Origin: Scylla paramamosain
Taxonomy: Eukaryota; Arthropoda; Malacostraca; Decapoda; Portunidae
Reading direction: 5' to 3'
Assembly: GCF_035594125.1 (NCBI RefSeq)
Contig: NC_087163.1
Span: 10,050,001-10,114,000, forward strand
Length of the DNA: 64,000 bases
Within the stretch, counting starts at the first letter, position 1, and each line of letters starts with the position of its first letter. This document shows positions 10,846 through 26,091 of the stretch, piece by piece. Position numbers and translations under genes: made by a program. The notes below the pieces were generated by a model. That model did no database searches, was not told the origin of the DNA, and saw nothing but the letters and a program-made list of their open reading frames with translations.

Positions 10846-12181
10846 CTAATGGTTTTTGAGGAGGCTTTGGGGCAGAAGGCGTGATGAATTTGGGGCAATT
10901 GGAATGGAAGTGCCCTGTAGCCTTGGAGTGGTAACAGGTAGGCTGGTTATTAAATTACGGGTGCTATGCAACATACTCCCCGTTGCTCTCCTCTTTGGGT
11001 CAAAAGGTAGTCTGGTGTTATATGACTCCCCGGGCACAGACTTATTTCCAAACCCACTGCTGTGACAGGGATTTCCAGTCGGGCCAACACTACCACCCCT
11101 ACTGCCTCCTGACCATTTCTCCCATACCGCCGTAGTGGGATGCATGGCGGTGGTAAAACACATGATCATCCGCCCATGTAGCCACCTCCTTAAGACTTTT
11201 GAATCTTTTCTCACGGAGCAGCGGTACTAACTCTTTCTCGGCCACATTAATGAACTGCTCCATTACCATGAGTTCCTTTACCTCACGGTAAGAGGTGGCC
11301 TGCTTGCTAGCAATCCACTTTTCTAATGTCTCAAGATAGCAAGCACATTCTAAATAGGAATCACTAGGCCTCGTCTTCTCTCCATGGAACTGCAGCCTAT
11401 ATGCCTCCAGCAGCAGCTCATAAACTCTTAGGATATCAGCCTTAAACTCCTCATAATCCTCCAAATCCTCAACTGACATCCTATCATACACCTGCAAGGC
11501 CTTACCCTTCAACATATTGGCAAGAAGGCCAACCCATCTCTCCTGAGGCCAATCAAACTCTGAAGCTTTTTTCTTAAATCTCCCAAACCACTCCATCACC
11601 TTCTTTTCCTCAGACTCAGCAATCAACTTCGAACTCCTCTCCATCTGGCTTTCTACTGTATCCTCCTTAACTCCTCTCATCAAGCCATGAGGTGAATTCA
11701 CTTCAATCCTAGTATCCTCCAACTTAAACATCCTATTCTTCTCAGCTTCTTCCTTTTCTTTTTCATCGTCTAGGATCTTCATTTCCTTTTCATACATCCT
11801 CGCTTTCTTCTCCTTTTCTGCTTCAAGAAGCCTCAGCTCTTTCTCTTTGTCGGCTTCAAGCTTCCTTGCCTCTCTAGTCTCCTCAGTCTTTAACTTCCTT
11901 TCCTCGGCTTCAGCTTCCAACTGGAGCCTTCCCAATTCTCTCTCCTTCTTCTCTGTCTCAAGCTCCATTCTCCTCATCTTCAATTTAAATCTCATCTCCT
12001 AAGACATGCCTTCGGTCTGGGAGAAGCCACCAACGCTGCGGGCAGGGCTAACATGTCTGTGGACGCTATTTGTGGGACTAGGTGTCCTCACACCGAAATG
12101 GGCTAAATCTACACAGCCGCTCACAGCAGAAGCAGGGGAATCAAGACGAGAGTCACCTTTGCTACTAGCCTTACCCTTCAC
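10846..12181 (-). pseudogene. Gypsy gag, coiled coil plus capsid-like domain
   Basis: ATG at 12,181 opens a frame interrupted by TAG at 11,999-12,001, then open from 11,995 to 11,099 (298 residues). Residues 1-95 of that stretch are a very charged Glu/Lys/Arg coiled coil (LETEKKERELGRLQLEAEAE). The following ~150 residues (PQERWVGLLANMLKGKALQV, EFKADILRVYELL) have the layout of a Gypsy/SCAN-like capsid domain. A frameshift then leads to a zinc-knuckle remnant at ~10,936-10,894 reading CYHS...GH....C, with the second Cys replaced by Ser. This Gag would package element RNA in cytoplasmic particles; here it is broken. Confidence 0.85.
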
Positions 12182-12288
12182 GGTTTACACTAAATGTGGG
12201 CACGCATAAAACAATAAAACAAACAACAAACTATTTTTCCCCATGTGGCAACGAAGCTCCCAGCTATCCTGGTGAGCTCGCCAATTTC

Positions 12289-12630
12289 TGTTACGACAAC
12301 AAATACCTGCACCTTCACAAAGCTGTTGCACCTGGACCAGCTTTCCTGAGCCACCTCCTGCATGGACTCATTGCAGGGCTTAAAGATAGGTGTACAGGGT
12401 CCCTTGTGACTCCTGCACCCTTTTTACCCCAGTTGTACCTCCATGTCACACTAATTTGAGGTCACCAGTCTGTTTTACCTACCCACAGACAAGGGAAATA
12501 CTCAAACAACACTTAACACCCACAGCTGTGAAAGAATCGACACCCACATCTAGGAAAAAAACAGTTAACATACAATAACACGTTTATGGTCGACGTATAA
12601 TACCCCGTTGGACATTCGCCCTCCTTAACA
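12289..12630 (-). mobile_element. Gypsy LTR, intact copy (342 bp)
   Basis: Begins TGTTACG and ends CTTAACA on the plus strand, matching the split copy at 193-2898. It serves as 5' LTR for the minus-strand interior to its left. Its right side is again the 27-bp polypurine-type block (12,631-12,657), which normally lies inside an element before the 3' LTR. So this LTR has interior-type sequence on both sides. Confidence 0.8.
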
Positions 12631-12657
12631 GTCCTCCCACTGCCCAACAGAGTGTTA

Positions 12658-13148
12658 TAGCCTCAAGCCAAGCAGTATCGTTTACTGCCTCCTGGACGGC
12701 AGGCCTTGTCAAGACCTGAGGAGGGAGAACAATTCACTACGCAGCTAATTACTTAAGTCATCTGCGGCCGAACTGAATCAGCCTGTAGAAGCATTTAAGA
12801 CAAAACAGATCACTAACAAGAAACACAAGAATCTGCTACAAAAGAATGCCCTCGAACACACAGGGAGGGTCAGTCAGCTCACTGCGCAAGAGCTCAGCCT
12901 GGACACACGCCCGCTGAGGAGTTTTCTGTGTATAGTGCGTGGTATACATAACTAACTTACTGGCAGACTACTGTGGAGACTCCTATTCTTTATAAGCAGG
13001 CCGGGGCATACGGCCGGTAATGATTCACTTATTCCCTTTAGGCAACTGATACGGCTAACTATTATCCTATCCTAGTCTCTGTCAAATATTAAAGCACGTC
13101 TGAGTACATCTGCTCCCTCCAAATGCTGGGTAATGAATGTGAAAGACG

Positions 13149-13152
<4 letters not shown>
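12658..13152. other. No gene recognised
   Basis: Mixed-composition sequence with no open frame of note. If the LTR to its left is shared with a second Gypsy copy, this could be the remnant of that copy's 3' interior, but I see no pol motif to prove it. Confidence 0.4.
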
Positions 13153-16990
<3,838 letters not shown>

Positions 16991-17049
16991 AGGAGGAAGA
17001 AGAGGCAAAGGAGAAAGAATATGAAGGAATGAGTGTTGCAGCTAGCAGT

Positions 17050-17093
17050 GGCAATGACGAAAATAATAATAATGATGACAATAATAATGATAA

Positions 17094-17125
<32 letters not shown>

Positions 17126-17127
17126 GC

Positions 17128-17198
<71 letters not shown>

Positions 17199-17223
17199 AA
17201 ACAACAACATTAACAACAACAAC

Positions 17224-17255
<32 letters not shown>

Positions 17256-17285
17256 TAATAATAATAAGAAGAAAAAGAACAAGAA
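17050..17285. repeat. Compound trinucleotide repeat (AAT/CAG/CAA)n
   Basis: AAT-type units, then CAG/CAA, a long CAA run, then AAT and AAG units. It produces long spurious Asn/Gln/Leu-rich frames on both strands. Confidence 0.95.
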
Positions 17286-17639
17286 GAATGTGAGAAAAAC
17301 AGGAGGTACGTAACCGGATGGTCAAACTGCCAAACTGACAGGAAACTGACTGATAATTAATGAGGGGGGTGCGTTGGCGTGGGGGGAGGTGTTGTTGATA
17401 GAGGACTAAAAGGACAACAGACGATGATGGAAGCTGATGGAAAGTGTCGGAAAGATGAAGACGGTCCAAGGAAACCTGACAGATGCTTAAGAGGTGGGAA
17501 AAGAGGTACTTAAATCTGAAGGAGGCGCGGTGTAATTGGAGGTTATGTAAGGTGAAGACACTGTGATCACCTGCTCTTTACGTGGATAATGAGTCCTCAG
17601 TGATGCCCTCCTTCATCTCACGAGCAATCCTGTCACCCT

Positions 17640-18420
17640 AATGAGGCGTCCTTCGCGTCCCTTTACCGATCCATTTCACCTTTATTCCCTTTTACTTTTC
17701 TTCCACCTTCATTTTCCTCTATTTCTCTGCTCCTCATTCTCCTTGCTTTTTGTTTCTTTCTCTCTCTATCTTTTTTCTACTCCTCCCATCTTAACTATGT
17801 TTTTTTTTTTTCATTCCTCATTCTCTGGTTTCTCATACGGTATTCCATTTCTTTTTTTTTTCGTCCTTATCATCCGTCCCTTCTTTGTTCCTGTATTCCT
17901 TACTCATTTATTTCTCATACCATCCTACGCTTTCCTTCTCTCCTTTCTTCGTTCTACGCCTCTTTTTATTTAGCTTACTTGCCTTTCTTTGCCTTTCACA
18001 CCTCCTTTAATTAATACGTTTCTCAACATCCTCACCACCTCTTAATCTCTGATCCTCTTTTTAGTTATCTTACACTGTCTGTTCCACCATTAATTTATTC
18101 TTCCCTTCAGACTTCTCGCTCACTCTCTCTGTTCCTTCTTTTTCTTTCCCTCCTACTTTTCCGCTACTTATTCCTTTTCCTCTTTTCTCCTCGTTGTCAT
18201 TCCCTGTTTCCCGTTATCTTAGTGTTTCTTATGTTTATACTTTGTATTTCTTCCTTTCCTTCATTTCATCCTTTCCTCCTTCCATGTCCTTTTGATCTCT
18301 TCGCTTCTCTTTCCTCTCATTTCTATTACCATGAGGAGAATGTGTCCTCTTTCTTTTGATTCCTTGTTCACTTATCCCATTATCTCTTTTTTCGCTTAAT
18401 TTTCAAATTTTTTTCGACCT
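17640..18420. other. Pyrimidine-rich low-complexity stretch, no gene
   Basis: Plus strand is strongly T/C-biased with repeated TTCCTTT/CTCCT words. The 110-residue open frame at 17,641-17,973 is Phe/Leu/Ser-rich from this bias and has no domain. 18,421-19,000 also shows nothing recognisable. Confidence 0.6.
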
Positions 18421-19108
18421 ACTTCAAGCGTGTGTGCGTGTATGGATTATAAGGGAATTTGAATACTTGATAGTATCTACTCTTCCATTTAGTCTTTCAC
18501 CCGTACATTAAAAAGTAAATATGAAGTAATCACCAACCCATCTGGTAGTTCTATCTTTATGTTAGTTGCTTCAGATTCAATTCCTCAGGATTACTCATAT
18601 TTCAGAGCTGTGCCTGATTTTGGGAGTGACTGTACATTCCCCCAGGCTCCCTAGTAGTACATAATATATATGTATCGCCCTCTCACTCATATTGATTTTT
18701 GAATAGTAGTAGTCACTGCCTCAGCTGGCACCGCTGGGCGAGGTGATGAGGAGTTTGCCGACAGACGAGAAGTTAACATACAGAAACTTCAGCGATGGCG
18801 AGCATCTCTTATTGTCCTCGGGTTGAATCGTGGTTGAAAAACCGCTTTTGTGCTACGGCTTTTCGCAGTATACAGCCGTGAGAGGGTCCACATGAGGAAT
18901 TTAATAAGGTTGAATTGGTAGGTTGTAAACAATGGTAAAAAAAAATAGATAAATAAAAAAAAAAATAAATACATTAGGACAATTCATGTAATGACTACCT
19001 AGTGTGGTGCCCCAAAGCTTCGAAGCAAGTCGGCATCATGAAGCTCCGTCTCGGTTTCATGAAGCACCATCGCAAGGAGGCCACGTCACTGCAACTACGT
19101 CAGCAGAG

Positions 19109-19117
19109 GATATATAA
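19109..19117 (+). promoter_or_regulatory. Possible TATA box
   Basis: GGATATATAAGG lies in a GC-richer stretch (19,040-19,340) unlike its flanks, and GC-rich sequence follows ~25 bp downstream, as in a core promoter or an LTR. No coding frame is convincingly attached, so this is only a composition and motif hint. Confidence 0.25.
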
Positions 19118-19424
19118 GGAAGTGGAACTGTGGTGTAGGAGACCCCGGCCACCTACACTCTGCAGCTTAGGCGATGCCTTTCCTCTATTCGCCTCGCCAC
19201 GCCTCGGTTAGCCTCACCCTGTTCTGCCTGTTTCCACGCTGGGTACCAGCGCGTTGGATCGACTTTAACTCCAGTGTGATGTGCTGCTGTTTACCAGACT
19301 GCTGCCTCGCCACGCACATCCCCACGTTGCAGTGCAGAAACGGATACTTTGGAGTGAACTGTTAATTGTGAATAGGTTCTGTGGTTCACTGAAGGGTATT
19401 TTCTTGCACATTAAGGGCCGTAGC

Positions 19425-19476
19425 ACAATGTTTAAATATAAGTGCATATATACAATGTTTAAATATAAGTGCATAT
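19425..19476. repeat. 27-bp tandem duplication
   Basis: ACAATGTTTAAATATAAGTG followed by CATATAT occurs at 19,425-19,451 and again, almost complete, at 19,452-19,476. Confidence 0.9.
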
Positions 19477-19725
19477 TGGTTGGATACTGTCCCTAAAATC
19501 CTTAACAGTTGCTGAAAATGTTCATTAAAATTAACTCATAAAATCTTAAATAACAAGAAGGTATGAATAATGTAAAATGAAGATGAAAAAAAGTGAAATG
19601 TGCTGAACGCAAACAAATAATGATGGAATAAATGTAATGAACTAAGTAAGAACTAAAATGTAATAATAAAATGTTGTTATGCATTTATAATTATGAAATG
19701 AGAAAGTAAACTATTATAGGTATGG

Positions 19726-20007
19726 TAGTCTTGTAACGATCAGTTGGTGTTTTGATAAGAACCGGTATGTTGCGGGGGTGGAATGTTCGATGAGGTCTCT
19801 GGGACGGTGTCTGTGACGTGGATTGTTGCATACGTTGGTTTCGAATTGCTGGAACTGTAGTGCGTCTAGTCTTGTAACGATCAGTTGGTGTTCTGATAAG
19901 AACCAGTATGTTGCGGGGGTGGAATGTTCGATGAGGTCTCTGGGACGGTGTCTGTGACGTGGATTGTTGCATACGTTGGTTTCGAATTGCTGGAACTGTA
20001 GTGCGTC
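19726..20007. repeat. Two tandem 141-bp units, 139/141 identical
   Basis: Unit 1 is 19,726-19,866, unit 2 is 19,867-20,007. They differ at two positions (T/C in GGTGTTTTGAT/GGTGTTCTGAT and G/A in AACCGGTAT/AACCAGTAT). 141 is divisible by three, and the minus strand stays open through both units as two 47-residue repeats (FQQFETNVCNNPRHRHRPRD). I recognise no protein family. Confidence 0.95.
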
Positions 20008-20105
20008 TAAGTCCGGAATGTGGAAGAGGTTCATTTGTGAGATGGCGTTATTGTATGGGATTCTGGCTACTCGTGTACATGGTGGTGGTGGTGATGTAGG
20101 AAAGG

Positions 20106-20512
20106 TTTATTAGCTAAAATGTAGGTTTTACGGTGTTCCCCACGCCCCTTACACTTCCCTTGACAAATTATGTCGGCTCCTTCCTTCTAGTAGTTTTTGA
20201 ACTACCCTTAGAAGGAGACGGCTGATAAAACAGTAACGGGTAATTATTGTCACTACTTGTGATAGATTTGTTAATATGATGAAGTGACTCAACGCCTTGT
20301 CTTAAGCTTTGCACTCTTCCCAAACGTATAAGATCGTAGATGTGCGGGTCTACGACGCTGGACACTGTAATCGTCGTAAACGTTTTATCCTGACTACCAG
20401 AAAGACGAGAGTGAAAATTACATTGCAACTCTGACCCTTTTCGAGTCACCAGCCAAACACTGTTGCCCCTAGGTACTATTTTCTCTCCTTCCTCACCGCT
20501 GCTTCCATGCAC
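20106..20512 (-). other. Hypothetical 114-codon open frame with nearby AATAAA
   Basis: Minus-strand frame from ~20,512 to a stop at 20,168; a perfect AATAAA polyadenylation signal follows at 20,111-20,106, about 57 nt after the stop. Composition is ordinary, neither repeat-derived nor transposon-like. There is no in-frame ATG at the 5' end (the frame opens after a TGA upstream), so if real it would be a terminal exon. No domain recognised. It could be chance. Confidence 0.25.
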
Positions 20513-21460
20513 CTCGAACGGGTGAGAAGTGTTTGCAAGTGCTCAGGCGAAAAATTATTCCTCGTTGGGGAGAGGTTCTGTGTCGCATGAGCAAACCAAA
20601 TGGAGATCGTATGTCAGCAATAGTGTGTCCTTGCAAAGGGAGCGAGCCAGACCCAAAATGGAGTTAGCCATGGCAGTTTGTGAGGTGAGTTTGAGCTGTC
20701 ATCCTTTCGGAGGCGTTTTGTTGTTGTTCTTGCGGCAGCGGAATATACCGGTTATTTCATGTAAGTAACTCTGGAATTTTAGTTGAAAACCGATAACAAC
20801 ATAACTATAGAGAGAGTGTGAAGTGTAAAGAACTGTTTGTGGAGTTAAGTGCTGCTTCTTTAAGAATCATGAACAACACAAGTGATGCTTAAAACACAAG
20901 TGGTGCTCGACGAGAAAATCAGTTCTAATTACTAGTTCTTACAAATATTGGCCAGATATACAATTAACGATAATAGTACTTTTAAGCTGTAACCGAGTGT
21001 GAAGTTGAAAGCTTCCCTACTAATGTGTTAAAATCATCACATTAAAATACGACAGCAATGTCTCTTTTCAATCCTTCAGACCACGAGACAGCAAGAAGTT
21101 TTACGAAATTCAATTTAAAAGAACGTTAAAACAAAGACGGGCGAGGGGGATTCGCTGTGACGCACTTCCCGCACTTCCCTTCTTGTTGGTGTTATTGTAG
21201 TTGTAGTTGTAGTCGCTCCTGTCATCTATGTTTTAACACAACTGAGATGATAGCATCATCGCGTCTGTCATCTATGTATTGACATTTATGTATTGACATC
21301 TATGTGACATCTGTCTCACGTAAACTGGCGAAGCTTGATCCTTCTTCGGGGATGAGAGAAAGGGCATTAGCTACACAGTAGCTGGTGACTGGTTGAAGAT
21401 AACTGATGATTGGCTGACAGAATCCAAGAGAGGCTGGTCAGAAGGCAGTATGAAATGAAT

Positions 21461-21509
21461 AATTTTATGTCAGCAAATCACTTCTCTGCCAGCGCTCGCT
21501 TCCCATGAG
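21461..21509 (+). repeat. DIRS left inverted terminal repeat
   Basis: 49 bp, starting AATTTTATGTCAGC and ending CTTCCCATGAG; exact reverse complement of 26,043-26,091. Confidence 0.97.
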
Positions 21510-21787
21510 ATACGCTTTGCTTTTTCACGCCACCAGTTGCTGAGTTGTTTTCACCGAGACCAGACGTCACCGCTCTTCGCCCCGGAGTTAAGTTGGCTGC
21601 CTTCTTCCCGTTATCCATCTGGAGCGGAAAGGCCTGGCGACAGCCTGTTATCCGTTTATGAGCTGGCTGCACCGTCACCCCGTTATCCGTGTAGGAGCGG
21701 AGAAGTGCCCTTTAGAGCACTGGGGAGAGTTTAGGACTCCCACAGATCCCCTGACCCACCACCCTGCTCGCCTGTCGGCCCGCCGCC

Positions 21788-22870
21788 ATGTCAGAAGTTA
21801 CAGAAGGTTCGCCTGCCAGGCTGTCACCAGGCAAGCAGGCTGCATCCACCCAGGGAATGCATAAAAGCGAGGGATCACATAGGAAGCATTCCTCCAGGTC
21901 CAGGAGTGGCTCTTCCCAACAGGAAAGTTCTGGATGAGTACATCACCATGCCTGGGGGCGTGGATCAGATAGGGGATGCTACTGTGTGCTTTCACCTACG
22001 CATCCTCGTCCCTCTAATTTACGGGGCGAAGGCTGTTCTCCACCCTGGACTATGGTCATGGAAGCCTTGGCTGAATTACGGGGTGATTTGGAGGCATTGA
22101 AGGAGGAGAGACACGTGGCCCCAGCAAGTGGCGCTGCCGGCGCCAGGATGGATGTAAACAGACCCCGCACAGAACTGATGGGGGACGACTCCAGCCCAGG
22201 GTTTTCTGGGTTTCAGTCAGTGCAGCAGCTTGATTCTAGTAGTGATACCCAGGATGAACTGACCACTGGTAGTGTCCTCCTGCAGAGTTTCAAGTCTTAC
22301 GGTCCCCGTGACGATGTCTGATGAGGTGGACAAGCATGTCGCCGAGATGGTGAATTATGTCTTTGACAATGGCATGCGAGAGGAGGAGTACAAGGAGATT
22401 TTAGAGGACGACATTGTGATTAGACCAAACAACTGTCAGGCTTTAGCCCCAGTTGAATGCAACAGTCAAGTGTTAGATGCTCTGAAACCTGACGCCAAAA
22501 AGGCTGACTTTCGTATGAAAGAAGTCAGTAAGGACATTGTAAAAGCTGCTACAATTGTCACCAAATCACTCGCGGTGCTGGATAAGATTGCCCGAGAGGG
22601 GCAACCAGAGGTGGTCCGCGAGATACACATGCTGAATGGTGCTCTTGCTTTACTGGGAAATGCTAGCCACAGGAACAATATGGCACGTAATTCATCATTA
22701 AACGGGAGATTAATCAGAAGTATGCTCACTTGTGCTCTGATGAGGTAGCCATGACCAGATTCTTGTTCGGCGATGATGTTTCTCAAGCTGCCAAGAACAT
22801 TGAGGAGTCTGAGAAATTGAAAAACAAGATCACGACAAAGAAACCGGTTCGAAATTGGAATTTACTTCAG
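21788..22870 (+). pseudogene. DIRS gag-like ORF1
   Basis: ATG at 21,788 opens a Ser/Arg/His-rich N-terminus (HRKHSSRSRSGSSQQESSG), broken by TGA at 21,935-21,937, then open in the same frame to 22,321. A +1 shift near 22,300 leads to the frame ending at 22,748 (DEVDKHVAEMVNYVFDNGM, IHMLNGALALLGNASHRNN). A second shift near 22,735 continues into LCSDEVAMTRFLFGDDVSQA and KNIEESEKL. The ALALLGNA...LFGDD...KNIEE pattern is characteristic of DIRS capsid-like proteins. Function by family: nucleoprotein assembly of element RNA. Confidence 0.82.
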
Positions 22871-25071
22871 GAAGGGGCAGAAATTCCTTTGGGAAGCTCC
22901 GAGGTTTCTCGTCCAGATTCCATCCCTATGGCCAGCGGACATATGGACAGAGGAATGACCACCGACAGTCCTACCCGCGGCAGGCTTCAGAGTCAAAAAA
23001 CTCCCGAGGCCGGGGTCACAACAATCCCCGGCAATAACATAACAGAGGTGAGACATGATTTTGAAGCAGGCAGACTTCACTATTTTGTGCATGAGTGGCA
23101 TAAGTTAACTAATGATCCTCACATTTTGGATATTGTAGCACATTGCCATCTAGATATTAATGTTGATGATATCACTCACTTATTTTCTGAAGATATTGAG
23201 TATGTTTTTAGTGAGGAGGAAAGGAGCATTATTACTCAGGAAGTTGGGAAGCTTTTAGACCTTAAAGTTATAAAGTAAACACACAGGCAGGAGGAACAGA
23301 TTTTATCCCCTGTTTTTCTGCGTTGGAAAAAGGATGGTGGTTTTAGATTGATCCTTAACCTAGAAAAATTAAACAAACACATAAATTACAAACATTTCAA
23401 GATGGAAAACTTCGAACAGGCAATTCGGCTTGTTAACAAAGGTGATTACATGGCCTCTGTCGACCTTAGGAATGCTTACTACTCTGTCAAAATAGCTGAA
23501 GAGCAACAAAAATTTCTTTGCTTTAAATGGCAAGGAAAAATCTTCCAATTCTCCTGTCTTCCAAATGGAGTTTCAGAAGGGCCTCGTCTGTTCACCAAAT
23601 TAATGAAACCAGTTTTTGCTATGCTGAGAGAGAGAGGGTACACCATCACCAATTTCATTGATGACACTCTTATTTCCCACAGTTCAGTTGAAGGGTGCTA
23701 TGAGTGTATTCATTCAACAGTGGAGCTCCTAAAGAATGTAGGTTTCTGTATTAATGAAGAGAAGTCTGCCTTAATACCCACACAGCGTTTGGAATACTTG
23801 GGGAACATTATTGACTCTGAGACAATGACAGTTACCTTACCTGAACGGAGGAAAGAGAAAATAATTCAAAGTTGCAAACAACTTTTTCACAGTGAACGAG
23901 ACAGAATCAGGAATGTGGCCAAAGTGACTGGGTACTTGGTCGCTGCAATTCCAGCAGTGGAAATGGGGAAACTTTATTACAGGAAACTGGAAACTGCAAA
24001 AATTTCAACATTACAAAAAGAAAAAGGCAACTTTGATAAATGGATGGACATCACATACGACATGAAAACAGATCTGATTTGGTGGATAAATCATATTGCA
24101 GGGCAAGACAGGAAAATTTTTAGACCAGGCACGGAATTAAACCTGTACGCGGATGCCTCAAACTTAGGTTGGGGTGGTTATCTTAATCGTCTACAAGTTA
24201 ATGGTAGATGGGCAATTAATGAAAAAGAATTGCACATCAATACAAAAAAACTCAAAGCCATCTTATTTGCAGTAAAGTCATTTGCACATCAGATCAGAGG
24301 TAAACACATCAAAGTGCTTTGTGACAACACAACGGCAGTGAACTATGTAAACCAAATGGGGGGGCCACAAAATCCACATCCTGTAATGACATCAGTAGAG
24401 AAATCTGGGAATGGTGTGCGAAAAATAGTGCCTGGATTACATGTTCTCATATTCCAGGCAAAGGTAACTCCATGGCAGACGCTGCATCTCGAAAGTTTAA
24501 TGACAGGCATGAATGGAAGTTACACGAAGATATTTTTAGGGAGCTTTACGGTGTCTTTGGAGTTCTTAGCATCGATCTGTTTGCCTCTAGATTGAATAAA
24601 CAGGTACCTCGCTTTTGTTCATGGCAATCTGACCCTGAAGCCGAACACTTTGATGCTTTCTCATTAAACTGGTCACAGTTTGAGCTGGTATACATTTTTC
24701 CCCCGTTTGCTCTAATTACCAGATATCTTCAAAAAATGTGTGCAGAGATGGCAAAGGGGTGGTTGATTGTGCCACTGTGCCCGGCTCAACCATGGATGGA
24801 GCCCCTCCTCACAATGCTCGTCAAGGAACTGCGGCTACTAATGAGGAGGAAGGACATTCTACGCCACCCGTCAACGGCAGAGGAGCACACCAGGTTGATG
24901 GCATGTCTATTGTCAGGCAACAGCTACGAGCAAGAGGCATTTCGGCGGCAGGTACAGACATTATCATGGCCTCCTGGAGACCAGCAACTGAGAGACAGTA
25001 TCGAACACATGTCACCAGATGGTTACGGTTTTGTGACAGGGGGCAAATCAATCTCCTTAATCCCGCTATAA
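22871..25071 (+). pseudogene. DIRS RT/RNase H with C-terminal extension
   Basis: Lead-in motif AGRLHYFVHEWHKLTNDP at ~23,069, then an in-frame TAA at 23,276-23,278, then RT: LRWKKDGGFRLILNLEKLN, YKHFKMENF, ASVDLRNAYYSVKIAEE (motif A), FSCLPNGVSEGPRLFTKLM, active site FIDDTL (the YxDD box as FIDD, as in many DIRS), LEYLGNIIDS. RNase H follows: LNLYADASNLGWGG and IKVLCDNTTAVNYVNQ. A frameshift at a G run (24,358-24,364) moves the NSMADAASR end of RNase H and the extension (FGVLSIDLFASRLNKQVPRF, FPPFALI) into another frame to 25,071. The extension is typical of DIRS pol. Confidence 0.92.
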
Positions 25072-25882
25072 CGGATATTATACATTTCTTGTCCGACACT
25101 TTCCAAAGGGATGTCGGCTACGATTCTGTCAACACGGCGAGGGGAGCACTATCTTCGCTTGGGATAGTGGTAGACGGCTGCAGAGCAGATAATCACCCTC
25201 TTGTCTACAGACTCCTGAGAGGTGTCTTCAATTTGAGACCACCAAAACCCAGGTATTCAGAGACCTGGGATGTCCAGCTAGTGCTAGAAAAACTAAGAAC
25301 TATGGAACCATTATGCAGCCTTCAACTAAAAGAACTAAGCTTAAAATTAATCATGCTAATGTCACTCACGCAAGCGGCCAGAGTGCATACATTGCATTCG
25401 TTAATGTTTGAAAAATATTAGCACTGGAAAGGACTCTATTTGTATTTGGTTAGGGCAAAACATTAAACAGTGTAGACCAAAATTCAATGTACAATTTGTG
25501 GAATTTAAAGCGTATCCAAAGAATAGAAGACTGTGTTTATGAAACACTGAAAATGTAGATTGCAAAAACTGAACCTTTAAGGAATGGTGTCGATCATGTG
25601 AACAGGAACTTACTCATCAGCTTTATAAAGCCACACAAACCTGTAACCAAGGACACTATTGCAAGATGGATTAGGATCATGCTGCACATGTCAGGCGTGG
25701 ATACAATAAAGTATTCAGCTGGCAGTGTTCAGCCAGCTGCTGCGTCAAAGGCAAAGGACATGGCAATGCCAATTACACATATCATGGCAAAGGCAGGGTG
25801 GTCGAGGGAGACTACCTTTGCCAGGCATTACGACAAAAATATTGTTCAGGACCGTGACTCATTCCAAGAAGCAGTACTGGGA
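24738..25882 (+). pseudogene. DIRS tyrosine recombinase, catalytic residues lost
   Basis: Overlaps the end of pol. N-terminal SAM-like part: ASWRPATERQYRTHVTRWLR. Catalytic part: LTQAARVHTLHSL, holding the first catalytic Arg. The frame stops at 25,419-25,421; the next ~180 bp are frameshifted (NIKQCRPKFN remnant) and the C-terminal part resumes at ~25,598. There PHKPVTKDTIARWIRIML and the final FARHYDK (nucleophile Tyr) are present, but the expected HxxR box, usually AHS.R in this family, reads AGSVQ, so both His and the second Arg are missing. Confidence 0.9.
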
Positions 25883-26042
25883 TAGTAAGTACCTACCACT
25901 ATTAGGAAGTTATCTTTCTACTGGCGACAATACTAACTTCTACTTAATATACCACAAGGGATTATGGGTCATGGTTGTTTTATTTCACCAATGCCCTAAC
26001 TTTCCTTTATGTTCATGTACTACACCCACATGGCTTCAAAAC

Positions 26043-26091
26043 CTCATGGGAAGCGAGCGCTGGCAGAGAAGTGATTTGCTGACATAAAATT
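26043..26091 (-). repeat. DIRS right inverted terminal repeat
   Basis: Exact reverse complement of 21,461-21,509. Its last bases overlap the start of the foldback at 26,087. Confidence 0.97.

Larger units (their letters stand above)
5885..12288 (-). mobile_element. Gypsy/Ty3 LTR retrotransposon interior, defective
   Basis: In minus-strand order: gag (12,181 to ~10,850), protease region (~10,745 to 9,806), RT (~8,800 to 8,006) and RNase H (6,372 to 5,885). This is the Gypsy order. No integrase is visible: coding similarity ends at ~5,885, just after the RNase H terminal motif. A LINE (6,373-8,005) splits pol between RT and RNase H. The 5' LTR is at 12,289-12,630, followed on the minus strand by AAATTGGCGAGC, a plausible primer-binding region whose tRNA I cannot name. 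Many stops and frameshifts make the copy inactive. Confidence 0.88.
21461..26091 (+). mobile_element. DIRS1-like tyrosine-recombinase retrotransposon
   Basis: About 4.6 kb bounded by perfect 49-bp inverted terminal repeats (21,461-21,509 and 26,043-26,091). Contents on the plus strand, in the DIRS order: gag-like ORF, RT with RNase H and a C-terminal extension, and an overlapping tyrosine recombinase. DIRS elements integrate by site-specific recombination of a circular intermediate rather than with a DDE integrase. DIRS1-like elements are documented in decapod crustaceans. All ORFs carry lesions, so this copy cannot work alone. Confidence 0.93.

Noticed and set aside
19726..20007. Direct repeats considered as a CRISPR-like or satellite array
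   Set aside because: Only two adjacent units without spacers in a eukaryotic context: a simple tandem duplication.
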